NCBI GenBank assembly: GCA_019186985.1
Contig: JABARQ010000046.1
Coordinates: forward strand, 1-64,000
Direction: 5' to 3'
Source: Prosthecobacter sp.
Lineage (GTDB): Bacteria; Verrucomicrobiota; Verrucomicrobiia; Verrucomicrobiales; Verrucomicrobiaceae
Length of the DNA stretch: 64,000 bases
The position numbers and the translations under genes are program-made. Below, piece by piece: positions 1 to 8,955 of this stretch (its first letter is position 1; each line of letters starts with the position of its first letter). The notes beneath the pieces were generated by a model, which saw only the letters and a program-made list of their open reading frames with translations, had not been told where the DNA came from and ran no database searches.

Positions 1-1
1 A

Positions 2-25
2 CAGCCACAGCCACAGCCACAGCCA
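2..25 (+). repeat. (CAGCCA)4 hexanucleotide tandem repeat
   Basis: Four perfect in-frame copies of CAGCCA encode a QP run at the left edge of the visible RHS coding region. The array may extend to the left of the window, so its full copy number is unknown. In-frame hexamer copy changes would only alter linker length. Confidence 0.8.
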
Positions 26-3000
26 GGATCAGACGCCACCAAAGAGCCGAAAGATTACAAGAGTGAGGAATCTAGCCATCCCTGCGGGAACGACAAGCCA
101 GGCGGGCCCTCGCAGCCTCCAGAACCTCCTGATGCAAATCTATGTAATTACTTTTCATCGTATTCAGGCAATGCGCATCGGGCAGTCGTTGATCTCAAGG
201 TTTTTGGTTCCGTGGGGGATCTTCCGCTCCAGTTTGTCCGGTACAGCAACACACGGCGGGTGTCACAAAACTCGCTTGGCGGTCCGTTTGGCCGTGAAAG
301 CGTCTGGACTCACAATTATCAGTGGCTCATGCGTGATGCGGGCACTGTGGTGAACCCATGGTCGCCCCTCGACGAGGAGACCAGGCATTTCCCGGTGATT
401 CGCATCACCTTCCCTGACGGAAGCGATTATGATTTTGTCAGTACGCTCAGCGTTGAGGATGAGGAGCAGATCGGAATGGGTGAAGTCCCCTACATGCAGC
501 GAAACTGGGTTTCCGTTCAGGCAGCGACTTCAGTGCTTACCCAGGAGGAAAACGATTTTACGCTTCAGCTGCAGGACGGAACCCTCTGTCAGTTCACGGA
601 TGTAAACCAAACATGGTCGTTCTCCGATAACGATGCCCAGGGCGGCTCCGTCGGACAGGTCCAGGAACTCTGGAAAAGCAGGGGCGCCTCCTATTATCTG
701 ACGGCCATCGTTGATGCCAGTGGCAACGAATATGCCATGGAATATCAGTCCATGGGGGGAGGGAGCCTGCTGAAGAAGGTGACGGACCCATCCGGGCGCT
801 ATCTGGAGTTTACCTACTCCATGCCGCCGGCAGAACGGGGCCGATTTTCGAAAACCTATGCCCAGGTCAGACGCAACCAGGGTTCAACCGGTGAATGGCA
901 GGAAATAGTGGTGAACTCCCACATGGCCAGGTATTTGATGATGATTGTGAGAAATCCGGTGGCCGGCCTGCCAGCCCTGAGAGTTTCCGAGCTGGAGTTT
1001 TATGATTTGAACAACCAGCTGATTACAGGCACGCCGTTTGGGGCGAATCAGGCTGGGGGGCCTGGGAATGCTTTTGATGGCAACACAGCGACCTTTTACC
1101 AGCACGAATCCCCGACCAGCGGCTATGTCGGCATTGACTGTGGTTCACCAAAGAGGGTCAGCCGCATCCGCTATTTCGTGACCGGCGACACGGGTGTTTC
1201 GACTGAGTTTGAGCTGGTTGGAATGAACCAGGGCTTCACATCCAACCATGTCATCACCCAGGTCAGCGCAGGCGACGGCCGCAGCGTCAGCTACGCCTAC
1301 ACAACCGTCACGGACCCCACCGGATGGTTCAACTGGGACGTGCTGAGCACCGTGAGCTATCAGGATGGGGCCGTCGCGGCCTATGAGCACCAGCAGGTTG
1401 AGCCCTTCGGTCGTCCGCTGATGAAGCACTGCGTGGACCCACGGCTGGAGGGCAACGGCACCAGCATCGAATACACCTTTGATGAAAACGGGCCCGTTGG
1501 ATTCCTCAGCAGTGAGAAAAGCGGTGTCACCGGCGAGCTGATCGCCAGCACCGGCAGTGAAGGGCCGCATCTCACAAAGGCTGTCTATCCTAGCGGAAGA
1601 ATCGTGTCCTATGCCTATGCGCCCGGCTCGGGCCGCCTGACTTCGATGACCAACGGGCTTGGCGGTGTGACCGCATTCACCTACGATGCCAGCGGCTTCA
1701 GGAACTCCATCACAGATCCGCTGGGACGGGTCACGTCCATCACAAACAATGCGCAAGGCCTGCCCTTGCTCACCACGCTCCCCGACGGCACCCAGGAGGT
1801 GCGCACCTACGACGGACGCAACCGGCTGATGAGCGTCAGCCTCCAGGGAGCCGGCCTTGTCACCCGCACCACATCCTACGCCCGCGATTCCCTGGGCCGT
1901 GTGACACAGATCACCCATCCCGATGGCACGATGGAGAGCTGGACCTACAACAGTTACGGCCAGCCGGTCACACACACGCAGCGCAACGGCCAGACGGAAA
2001 GCTTCAGCTATGATATCTCTGGCAGGCTGCTTGCCAGGACAGACGCCGTCGGCTCAGTGACCTCCTATGCCTGCAACACCCTCGATCAGGTTGAAACCAT
2101 CACCGATCCTCTCGGCCGCGTTCAGGGCTTTCTCTACAATGACCGAGGCCAGGTCACCAGGCACACCTTTGCCGACGGCACCTTTGTGGAATACGATTAT
2201 GACGACTTTGGCAACCTGATCACGCAGGTCAACGAACTGGGGCACTTCTGGTCCACCACCCATGATGAGTTCCGCAATCCGCTGACCAAGACGGACCCGC
2301 TGGGACGCATCACCACTTTCAGCTATGGCGAAAACTCCCCCAGCGCCTGTGGGGCCTGCCGAAGCTCGGGCAAGCCCTCGGCCGTCACCAGCCCGGGCGG
2401 CCGCGTGATCCGCTACACCTACGACCTCGAGTGGCGGCTCACCAGCGAGACAGACGCCTTCGGCACGGCTCATGCCGCCACCACCAACTACGCTTATGAT
2501 GCCGCGGGCAACCGCACCCAGGTCACCGATCCAGGCGGCTCCACGACCACTCATGTCCATGATGTCATGGACCGCGTGGTCAGCACCACGGATCCTTTGG
2601 GACGCACCAGCAGCCGGTCTTATGACCGTGCGGGCAATGTCATCTCAGAAACACGGCCCGACAACGGCGTCACCGGGCACACCTATGACCAGATGAACCG
2701 CCGCCTGAGCACGGAGGATGCCAAGCATCAGGTGACCCAGTTCGCCTACGACGCCTCAGGAAACCTCCTCACCCTCACCGATGCTCGCGGCAAGGCTTAT
2801 GGCTGGCTTTACAATGCAGTGAACCAGCCCGTTCAAAAAAACTATCCGGATGGCAGCCACGAGCAGTGGACCTATGACGCCGCCGGCCAGCGTGTCACCG
2901 CCCGCAGCCGCAACGGAGCCGTCGCCACCTCCACGTTTGACCTGCGCGGCAGGGAGACGGCGGTGGACTGGAGTGACAGCACGCCGGACATCACCCGAAC

Positions 3001-4837
3001 CTACGATCTCGCCGGGCACCTGCTCACCTCCGGCAACGGCCTCAGCTCCAGCAGCTACAGTTATGACAGCGCCGGGCAGCAGCTCACGGAGACGCAGCAC
3101 CTGCATGGCATCGCCCCGTCATTGCCAGCCTACACGGTCAGCTACACCTGGGATGCCGATGGCCGGAACGCCACCGTCACCTATCCCGGTGGCACCGTTG
3201 TCAGCCGCACCTACACTCCACGAGGGCAGGTGGAAACCGTCAGTGAAGGGGCTCCGCCGCCACTCGTCACCTACGCCTACAATGTCTCCGGCACCCGGGC
3301 CTGGAAGGCGCTGGAAAACGGCATCATCACCAGTTATCAATACGACGTCTCCCATCAGCTGACCAACCTCAACCACAGCCTCGGCGGAAACTCCGTGCAA
3401 TCACGCGCCTATCAGTACAACAGCGTCGGCAACCGCAGCGCCATGCAGGTGGACGGCGGCATGTGGGATGTCTATGGCTTTGACGCCGTGGATCAGGTCA
3501 CCAGCGTGAAATATCAGGCCGCCAGCAGCACCGGCACAAGCCCGCAGAGCACCACCACCTATGACTGGGACCCCGTGGGCAACCGCGAAGTGGTGCAGAC
3601 CACGCCCGCCAGCGGTCCCATCGTCACCGACACCTACGGCACCGCCAACGCCGTGAACCAGTACGCTGCCATCAACGCCCAGAACACCGGTTACGACAGC
3701 AATGGCAACCTCACCTCCGCCCGCCTCCAGGACGCAGGCAGCGGTCCCGTCTCGACTCTGGGCTATGACTCCCAAAACCACCTGCTCAGCGCCAGCGACG
3801 GCACGCACAGCGTCACCAGCACCTACGACACGCGCAACCGTGTAACGAGCCGCACGATCAACGGCGTGACCACCCTCTTCCTCTGGGATGGCTGGAACCT
3901 CATCGAGGAGCGTGACCTCAATGGCGCCCAGACCCGCCGCTACGTCTACGGAGCCACCGTGGACGAGATCCTCATCATGGTGGACGCCACCGGAGCCAAA
4001 TACCACCTCCACGACGCCCTCGGCAGTGTCACCGCCCTCACCGACAGCACCGGAGCCGTCCTCGAGAGCTACAAATACGACGTCTTCGGCAAGGTCACCG
4101 TCACGGATTCATCCCTGATCTCTCATCCCTCATCCCCCCTCGGCAACCGCTTCCTCTACACCGGCCGCGAATGGATCGCCGAAGCCAGCCTCTACGACTA
4201 CCGCAACCGGGTGTATTCCCCCGTGATCGGCAGGTTCATGCAGATCGACCCCATCCGCTTCGATGCCGGGGATGTGAATCTCTATCGGTATGTGGGGAAT
4301 AGCACTCAATCTTGGCGTGATGCAAATGGGTTGTATGCTGGAGCAATTGGCTTCGGTGAATTGTTGGGAGGAGCATTAGCAGGGGCTGCAACTGGCGCAG
4401 CAGCTGGTTCAGTCATTCCGGGCATAGGAACAGGCGCTGGCATGGTAGTCGGAGTATTGGCTGGGTTATTCTTGTTTCCGGCTACTGCTGATGCGCCTGA
4501 AGTTCCGGTCGCTCCTTCTGCACCTGTTATTGACACCCCCGGCAGCACTCCTCCATTTCGAGGTGAGCCTGGCACAACCGTGCGAGGAGGCACTCAAACC
4601 AGAGAGTATGGTGACGATGGATATCCACTAAAAGATCGAGACCTGCCTCATCCTGATGAAGGCCCACCAGGAAACGGGGATCACAGTCATGATTGGACAC
4701 GCCCACCAGGAGGTGGACCACCTATTGGCCCACCTGGGAAACCAAACCCTTATCGTGGACCTCCCCGCGAGCCGCAATCTGGAGATCCACCTTGCCCACG
4801 TGGACCAAATGTTCCACCACCAACACCACTTGCATGA
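2..4837 (+). CDS. RHS/YD-repeat polymorphic toxin protein, 5'-truncated by window edge
   Basis: The frame is open from base 2 with no stop, so the true start lies to the left; the GTG at 212 is internal. About 1611 residues are visible. Order: QP repeats (residues 1-8); an RHS N-terminal segment (VDLKVFGSVGDLPLQFVRY, about 61-79); a discoidin-like insert (about 306-411); many YD repeats of the YDxxGN..T type (about 415-1370); and the RHS core end (LYDYRNRVYSPVIGRFMQID, about 1398-1417, then NLYRY and DANGL near 1440). RHS proteins form a shell that encloses a C-terminal toxin. The 167-residue tail here begins with a Gly/Ala-rich, glycine-zipper-like hydrophobic stretch, then Pro- and His-rich sequence (DHSHDW). 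Tail base composition is visibly less GC-rich than the core, as expected of a swapped toxin tip. The toxin activity is not identified. Confidence 0.9.
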   Translation, partial: QPQPQPQPGSDATKEPKDYKSEESSHPCGNDKPGGPSQPPEPPDANLCNYFSSYSGNAHRAVVDLKVFGSVGDLPLQFVRYSNTRRVSQNSLGGPFGRESVWTHNYQWLMRDAGTVVNPWSPLDEETRHFPVIRITFPDGSDYDFVSTLSVEDEEQIGMGEVPYMQRNWVSVQAATSVLTQEENDFTLQLQDGTLCQFTDVNQTWSFSDNDAQGGSVGQVQELWKSRGASYYLTAIVDASGNEYAMEYQSMGGGSLLKKVTDPSGRYLEFTYSMPPAERGRFSKTYAQVRRNQGSTGEWQEIVVNSHMARYLMMIVRNPVAGLPALRVSELEFYDLNNQLITGTPFGANQAGGPGNAFDGNTATFYQHESPTSGYVGIDCGSPKRVSRIRYFVTGDTGVSTEFELVGMNQGFTSNHVITQVSAGDGRSVSYAYTTVTDPTGWFNWDVLSTVSYQDGAVAAYEHQQVEPFGRPLMKHCVDPRLEGNGTSIEYTFDENGPVGFLSSEKSGVTGELIASTGSEGPHLTKAVYPSGRIVSYAYAPGSGRLTSMTNGLGGVTAFTYDASGFRNSITDPLGRVTSITNNAQGLPLLTTLPDGTQEVRTYDGRNRLMSVSLQGAGLVTRTTSYARDSLGRVTQITHPDGTMESWTYNSYGQPVTHTQRNGQTESFSYDISGRLLARTDAVGSVTSYACNTLDQVETITDPLGRVQGFLYNDRGQVTRHTFADGTFVEYDYDDFGNLITQVNELGHFWSTTHDEFRNPLTKTDPLGRITTFSYGENSPSACGACRSSGKPSAVTSPGGRVIRYTYDLEWRLTSETDAFGTAHAATTNYAYDAAGNRTQVTDPGGSTTTHVHDVMDRVVSTTDPLGRTSSRSYDRAGNVISETRPDNGVTGHTYDQMNRRLSTEDAKHQVTQFAYDASGNLLTLTDARGKAYGWLYNAVNQPVQKNYPDGSHEQWTYDAAGQRVTARSRNGAVATSTFDLRGRETAVDWSDSTPDITRTYDLAGHLLTSGNGLSSSSYSYDSAGQQLTETQHLHGIAPSLPAYTVSYTWDADGRNATVTYPGGTVVSRTYTPRGQVETVSEGAPPPLVTYAYNVSGTRAWKALENGIITSYQYDVSHQLTNLNHSLGGNSVQSRAYQYNSVGNRSAMQVDGGMWDVYGFDAVDQVTSVKYQAASSTGTSPQSTTTYDWDPVGNREVVQTTPASGPIVTDTYGTANAVNQYAAINAQNTGYDSNGNLTSARLQDAGSGPVSTLGYDSQNHLLSASDGTHSVTSTYDTRNRVTSRTINGVTTLFLWDGWNLIEERDLNGAQTRRYVYGATVDEILIMVDATGAKYHLHDALGSVTALTDSTGAVLESYKYDVFGKVTVTDSSLISHPSSPLGNRFLYTGREWIAEASLYDYRNRVYSPVIGRFMQIDPIRFDAGDVNLYRYVGNSTQSWRDANGLYAGAIGFGELLGGALAGAATGAAAGSVIPGIGTGAGMVVGVLAGLFLFPATADAPEVPVAPSAPVIDTPGSTPPFRGEPGTTVRGGTQTREYGDDGYPLKDRDLPHPDEGPPGNGDHSHDWTRPPGGGPPIGPPGKPNPYRGPPREPQSGDPPCPRGPNVPPPTPLA
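4109..4136 (+). repeat. TCATCCC short repeats inside RHS core
   Basis: Three copies of TCATCCC (4109-4115, 4123-4129, 4130-4136) lie in frame just before the conserved LGNRFLYTGREW segment of the RHS core. They encode a Ser/His/Pro-rich insert (SSLISHPSSP) that interrupts an otherwise ordinary YD-repeat stretch. It may be slippage-generated linker sequence. Confidence 0.5.
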
Positions 4838-5211
4838 ATAATATCAATATCACTACTGATCAGGACGGAATGATGACTGGATTTCCATATCATGACGCAT
4901 TAATTAAAGAACTTTGCTTTTTTGGCGGAAGCGCGTCCATCAAACTTGTCAAAGACGACATAACTTATGTTTTGACCCTTGATGGACTTGTTGCATTTGC
5001 TTGCTCAGAATTCTTGCCCGGGGCTCTTTGCGGATGGATTTGGATTGTTCCCCCGGAATCAAAAATAGCGCACCAGAATCAAGCCTTTAGTTCGCACCTA
5101 GCCAAGCAAGGGGGCTGGCCTGATGATGTTGTTGCTTTTTGTTTAGATGGAGCATTCGGGATATCTTTTGCTGCATATTGTCAGTCTGTGACTGCACGAA
5201 TTTGTGAATAA
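4834..5211 (+). CDS. candidate immunity protein for the RHS toxin
   Basis: The ATG at 4834 overlaps the RHS stop as ATGA, implying translational coupling. The product is 125 aa, small, acidic and without a signal peptide, starting MNNINITTDQDG. A FPYHDALIKEL segment near residue 17 recalls small immunity-like proteins with an early H-D motif. Position directly behind an RHS toxin tip, length, and a base composition lower in GC than the RHS core all fit a cognate cytoplasmic immunity protein. The same frame is open further upstream inside the RHS tail, but the coupled ATG is preferred. Sequence family not recognised; the role is inferred from context. Confidence 0.7.
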   Translation: MNNINITTDQDGMMTGFPYHDALIKELCFFGGSASIKLVKDDITYVLTLDGLVAFACSEFLPGALCGWIWIVPPESKIAHQNQAFSSHLAKQGGWPDDVVAFCLDGAFGISFAAYCQSVTARICE

Positions 5212-5260
5212 TTCACAGACGAGACAAGCGGTCTAAGCTCACGCTCATCCCACAGCCAGC

Positions 5261-5944
5261 ATGAAGCCACAAACCAAGCTCACCCTAGTCCTCATCTCCG
5301 CCTACAGCTTTTTCATGCTGTGGTGGTTCCTGCGTGAGGATGTGCCGAAGCTGGGAATTTCCAAGGCGGCAGGCGTTTCCATCCAGCCGAAGGCCAAGAA
5401 GGCCGAGCCTGTGGCTTCTGTCGGAAGATCAGATGGGACAAACTCACGTTTGCCATTACAGGGAGAGGCCACGCTGCCTTCAGGCCGGGTGGTGGTGCAG
5501 GCTTCGGCGCAGCACATCAAGCTGGGGGAGGAGGGCGGCTTTGCGCCTTACCGCTGGCCGGGCAGCCCGCCTGCCTACCCTGGGGAGGCGGTGACGGCTT
5601 TTGTGCGGGTGTCGAGCACAAAGATGCAGCAGGCGCTGACGGTGAACCAGGCGGGTGAGTTTCCCCGGATGATGACGCAGCCGGGGGAGACGGTGCAGGT
5701 AAGGCTGGCATTCACCCAGTCTAAGCCCGGAAGCCCCGTCGCCCTAAGCTCCGAGGACGGGGGACTCATTGAAAGCACCTGGCGCACCACAGCCGGGAAG
5801 CTGGACGCCGCCCGCCAGCTTGCCTTTGCTTACACCGTCTCGAAGAACCCAGGCATTCACCGCATCTCCATTCGCACTCCTTCGGGTGAATCGAAAATTC
5901 TCGAATTCTGGGCAGGCCAGCCGCTGGCGCTCAAAAAGCCATGA
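5261..5944 (+). CDS. hypothetical membrane-anchored or secreted protein
   Basis: The product is 227 aa. A basic N-terminus followed by a hydrophobic segment (LTLVLISAYSFFMLWWFL, residues 7-24) suggests a membrane anchor or uncleaved signal. The rest is soluble, with Lys/Ala-rich linker sequence near 38-55 and beta-rich-looking sequence thereafter, including an IRTPSGES segment near the end. No family recognised. It starts 49 bases after the candidate immunity gene and its stop overlaps an ATG (5941) on the way to the next gene, so the two probably share a transcript. The start at 5261 precedes the hydrophobic segment directly and is the natural choice. Confidence 0.65.
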   Translation: MKPQTKLTLVLISAYSFFMLWWFLREDVPKLGISKAAGVSIQPKAKKAEPVASVGRSDGTNSRLPLQGEATLPSGRVVVQASAQHIKLGEEGGFAPYRWPGSPPAYPGEAVTAFVRVSSTKMQQALTVNQAGEFPRMMTQPGETVQVRLAFTQSKPGSPVALSSEDGGLIESTWRTTAGKLDAARQLAFAYTVSKNPGIHRISIRTPSGESKILEFWAGQPLALKKP

Positions 5945-6060
5945 ACCGAACCCACCCAGTGCCAGCCACGGAATGTACGGAACCAGGAGAGACTGGTTTT
6001 AACCACCGCCCAGGCTGCCGCCCTCTGCCATTTCCCAGCTTCACCACAAGAGCCACGCCC

Positions 6061-7314
6061 ATGAAAATCCGAGTCGTCCTCCTCCTGCTCAGTGCCTCCG
6101 CCCTGCTTGGCAGCCACCTCCAAGCCCAGGCTCCTGAACTGCGTGTCTGGACGAACCAACAAGGCCGCACGGTGAAAGCGGCCTTTGTGGAAATGCAGGG
6201 GGCGAATGTGGTCATCCAGCTCGAAAATGGCACCAGAACCCAGGTGCCCGTGAACACGCTGGCGAAGTCGGACCAGGGCTATCTACAGGCGATGCATGGA
6301 GCTAAAATCCCCAGCACGCCGGGGCTGACACCGGCCACAAAAACTCCAGTCATGCCTGGGTCGCTGGCCTGGCCGGGAACAATCGCAGTGAGTCCGAAAG
6401 CCATCGTGGTGACTCCAGGTCAGCAGGATGATGTCGGCAGGAATTATCATTATCAAACGGGTACTTTTGGCTTCATCGCCAAAGCGCCGCTGGCAGGCAC
6501 GGTCATGAAGGAGGTGGCGGCTGACTTTGAGCTGACGAGAGCGCTTTTCTCCTCGCTGCCATGGAACTGGCACCCCAAGCCAGAACAAGGCACCCTGTTT
6601 AAAATCTATCTCACGGAAACCGAGGAGGATTTTGTGTCTCTGGGTGGAACGGATGGCTCCGCTGCCGGTTCGCAGGATGACTATGCGTTCATCAAGTTCT
6701 CGGCCATCGGCTTGAAAAAAGTGGGAGCCAAGTATGCATTTGATGCCCGCCAGAAAACGGAGGGGCAGGTGGTGGGCATGACGACCCGCCTGCTTATTGG
6801 AGACATGAGAAACCTGCTGCAACCCTGGGCTGCGCTAGGGCTCGAAAAGTTTCTGCGAACCGTGGCTTATCACAATGGTGGCTTTCAATTCAGCGGACTG
6901 GAGTCGCGATTGAAAGCAGAGATCAAAAATGACCTCGACTTGGGGGCCAAGCTTGACCTTAAAAGCCTGGTTGAAACCTTCAGGAGTCCTTGGAGCGCCC
7001 AACGCAGCAACGTAAAGCAGATTCGTGTGCAAAACTACCTCAACGGCATGCTCCTGGTCTACTACTTCGGATACCTTGAAAACCAGGGGGCTGCTTTGCA
7101 CGAATACTTCCGACTCGTGGCAGAGGAGGCGACAGCCTGGCGTGTGTATCGTGAGACGGACGGGAAATCAGGACGTCCGCAGGACCGCAGCAAAACAAGC
7201 GAGGATATCGCGCTCGGATTTTTGGACAGGCTTCTTGCCGGACGCGATGACGTGCGGTTGTCTGCGGACATTGCCAGCGGCTTCAGGACAATCGGAATCA
7301 AGTTTGAAGGCTAG
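6061..7314 (+). CDS. secreted SHD1-domain protein
   Basis: The product is 417 aa from the ATG at 6061, chosen over the in-frame ATG at 5941 because it starts a clean signal peptide (MKIRVVLLLLSASALLG...LQAQ). Residues about 24-75 form an SLA1-homology-1 (SHD1)-like module (LRVWTNQQGRTVKAAFVEM, then a block ending VNTLAKSDQGYL). This domain is common in secreted proteins of Planctomycetes and Verrucomicrobia, where its function is unknown. The remainder, about residues 110-417, has no motif I can name. It precedes two membrane-protein genes with very short gaps, suggesting one transcript. Confidence 0.75.
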   Translation: MKIRVVLLLLSASALLGSHLQAQAPELRVWTNQQGRTVKAAFVEMQGANVVIQLENGTRTQVPVNTLAKSDQGYLQAMHGAKIPSTPGLTPATKTPVMPGSLAWPGTIAVSPKAIVVTPGQQDDVGRNYHYQTGTFGFIAKAPLAGTVMKEVAADFELTRALFSSLPWNWHPKPEQGTLFKIYLTETEEDFVSLGGTDGSAAGSQDDYAFIKFSAIGLKKVGAKYAFDARQKTEGQVVGMTTRLLIGDMRNLLQPWAALGLEKFLRTVAYHNGGFQFSGLESRLKAEIKNDLDLGAKLDLKSLVETFRSPWSAQRSNVKQIRVQNYLNGMLLVYYFGYLENQGAALHEYFRLVAEEATAWRVYRETDGKSGRPQDRSKTSEDIALGFLDRLLAGRDDVRLSADIASGFRTIGIKFEG

Positions 7315-7318
7315 CACC

Positions 7319-7969
7319 ATGGAAGATGCGCACCCGGGCTTTTGGCGGCGTTGTCACGCTGGACTTTTCGGTGTCGGAGCCATGCTTTTCTGGGTTGTGC
7401 CGTTCTTCGTGTCAGGATGGTCGGGCAGAAGCTGGCAATGGCTGCCGCGCACGGTCTCGTTTCAACATACAGCGGCGGGTCTTTTCACTCAACGCACGGA
7501 AGTATGGTGGGACCATCACATGGAGGCAGAGAGTTTGGACGGCAGGCGTTTTGAGATGCCTGAACATGTCCTCTTCCCCACAGGGGCGTTTGGGTATCGT
7601 TCCAAATTTGACCGGATCATGAATGAAAGCGCCCGCAGCAGGTTGGTGAAGCGCATAAGGCTGCGTCTCGCGGAGCATGTTTTCAGACGGTGGATTGAAC
7701 TTGGAATGGAGCCTCGTCAGCTCAAGGCGGTGCGTTTTATCCGGTCGTTGTGGCACACTGGAGGCATGGAGATGGCCCATCCCTCCGGACACTGGAAGCC
7801 CCCGCCGGTAACCGCATTGCCGCAGGCCCGGAAAGTGCTGCTGGGTGGCTATCATCTGGCGAATGGTCGTATCAGGCCGTTCTGGCAGGAAGGTGATCCT
7901 CTGGTGCGCCCTTCATCGGGGCAGCCTCCAGGCTCTTTCAAGGCACCCCGAAGGCGGTTGAGCAAATAA
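7319..7969 (+). CDS. hypothetical single-pass membrane protein beside HTTM gene
   Basis: The product is 216 aa from the ATG at 7319, four bases after the preceding stop. One N-terminal transmembrane segment (LFGVGAMLFWVVPFFVSGW, about 15-33) is followed by a Trp/Arg-rich soluble domain and a basic tail ending APRRRLSK. No known family. The next gene, an HTTM-domain protein, begins five bases after this stop, so the two are likely co-translated and may act together. The upstream frame stays open into the previous gene but lacks a better start. Confidence 0.6.
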   Translation: MEDAHPGFWRRCHAGLFGVGAMLFWVVPFFVSGWSGRSWQWLPRTVSFQHTAAGLFTQRTEVWWDHHMEAESLDGRRFEMPEHVLFPTGAFGYRSKFDRIMNESARSRLVKRIRLRLAEHVFRRWIELGMEPRQLKAVRFIRSLWHTGGMEMAHPSGHWKPPPVTALPQARKVLLGGYHLANGRIRPFWQEGDPLVRPSSGQPPGSFKAPRRRLSK

Positions 7970-7974
7970 GAGCC

Positions 7975-8892
7975 ATGAGCTTGATAACACACACGATTGT
8001 ACATAGATGCAAGGTGCTTTGGAACTGGACGTCGCATGAAGAGGGTGCGATGCCTGCAAGGCTTTTCGAGTGTGGTTTTGCAGCTGCCTTTCTTGGCTGG
8101 ACAATCACACGGGCCTTCTCCTGGAGGGACTGGCTTACAGGCGAAGGATTTCACCTGACCGAGGACGAACTGTTGTCCATGGGATATCCGCCGCCCTGGC
8201 AGCCCATGAGCCCGGTCCAGGCATGGTTGTTCATGGCTGTAGTGGTGACCGGAGTTTTGATGCTTCTGGCTCCGATTGCAAAAGGGGTGCCGGTGCGATT
8301 TTGGACCCGGCACCGGCGAAAAGCCGGTTTGTGGACGCTGGCTTTCTGCGCGCTGCTGTTTCAGAAGGTGGATTTCATGGCTGCATTCACGTTGAACAAG
8401 CTGTACATCGGGGTTTTTTTCCTTCTTGCCCTGTCTCCAGGGATGCGGTTTTGCAGCGATACGGGGAAGCTGGTCATTCCAGGCATCACCATCCGGGTGC
8501 TTCAATGGACCCTGGTCCTGCAGTATTTTGCCGCCGGTCTGGCGAAGATGGAAGGTGACTGGCTGCGCTCAAATGATGTGCTCTGGGAGCATGTGCAGGG
8601 TGTTTATCGCACGAGTGTGGCGGCCTGGGCGCTGCAACACATGCCTCGATGGGTCTGGTCAGCCCTGCAGAATCTGTCCCTGGCATTCGAAGTTTTGGCA
8701 CCGCTGCTCTTTTTCATCAGGTTTCTGCGCCCTGCGGGCATTTTCATCGGCATTTGCTTTCATTTGATGATCGCGCTGATGATGAAGGACCTGATCTTTT
8801 TCAGCGCCCAGATGTGGACATTTTATTTGCTGTTTGTGACACCGGAGCAACTGCGATGGGCCCGTGCCTGGTTTCAGAAATCTTCCTGTTAG
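7975..8892 (+). CDS. HTTM-domain (vitamin K-dependent gamma-carboxylase-like) membrane protein
   Basis: The product is 305 aa and highly hydrophobic with about six to seven transmembrane segments. Features of the HTTM family are visible: an early membrane segment (LFECGFAAAFLGWTITRAF), an AGLAKMEGDWLRS segment like the family's aK...W motif, and a late membrane block with F-H (GICFHLMIALMM). HTTM proteins share the fold of vitamin K-dependent gamma-glutamyl carboxylase; bacterial members mostly have unknown substrates. An internal ATG at 8050 is an alternative start that would remove 25 N-terminal residues. It faces the esterase gene convergently. Confidence 0.7.
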   Translation: MSLITHTIVHRCKVLWNWTSHEEGAMPARLFECGFAAAFLGWTITRAFSWRDWLTGEGFHLTEDELLSMGYPPPWQPMSPVQAWLFMAVVVTGVLMLLAPIAKGVPVRFWTRHRRKAGLWTLAFCALLFQKVDFMAAFTLNKLYIGVFFLLALSPGMRFCSDTGKLVIPGITIRVLQWTLVLQYFAAGLAKMEGDWLRSNDVLWEHVQGVYRTSVAAWALQHMPRWVWSALQNLSLAFEVLAPLLFFIRFLRPAGIFIGICFHLMIALMMKDLIFFSAQMWTFYLLFVTPEQLRWARAWFQKSSC

Positions 8893-8955
8893 AATCTGAT
8901 TTCACAGGGTTGTGGAAATGCTGCATGGGTGACTTGCCCATGTGAAACCTGTGGT

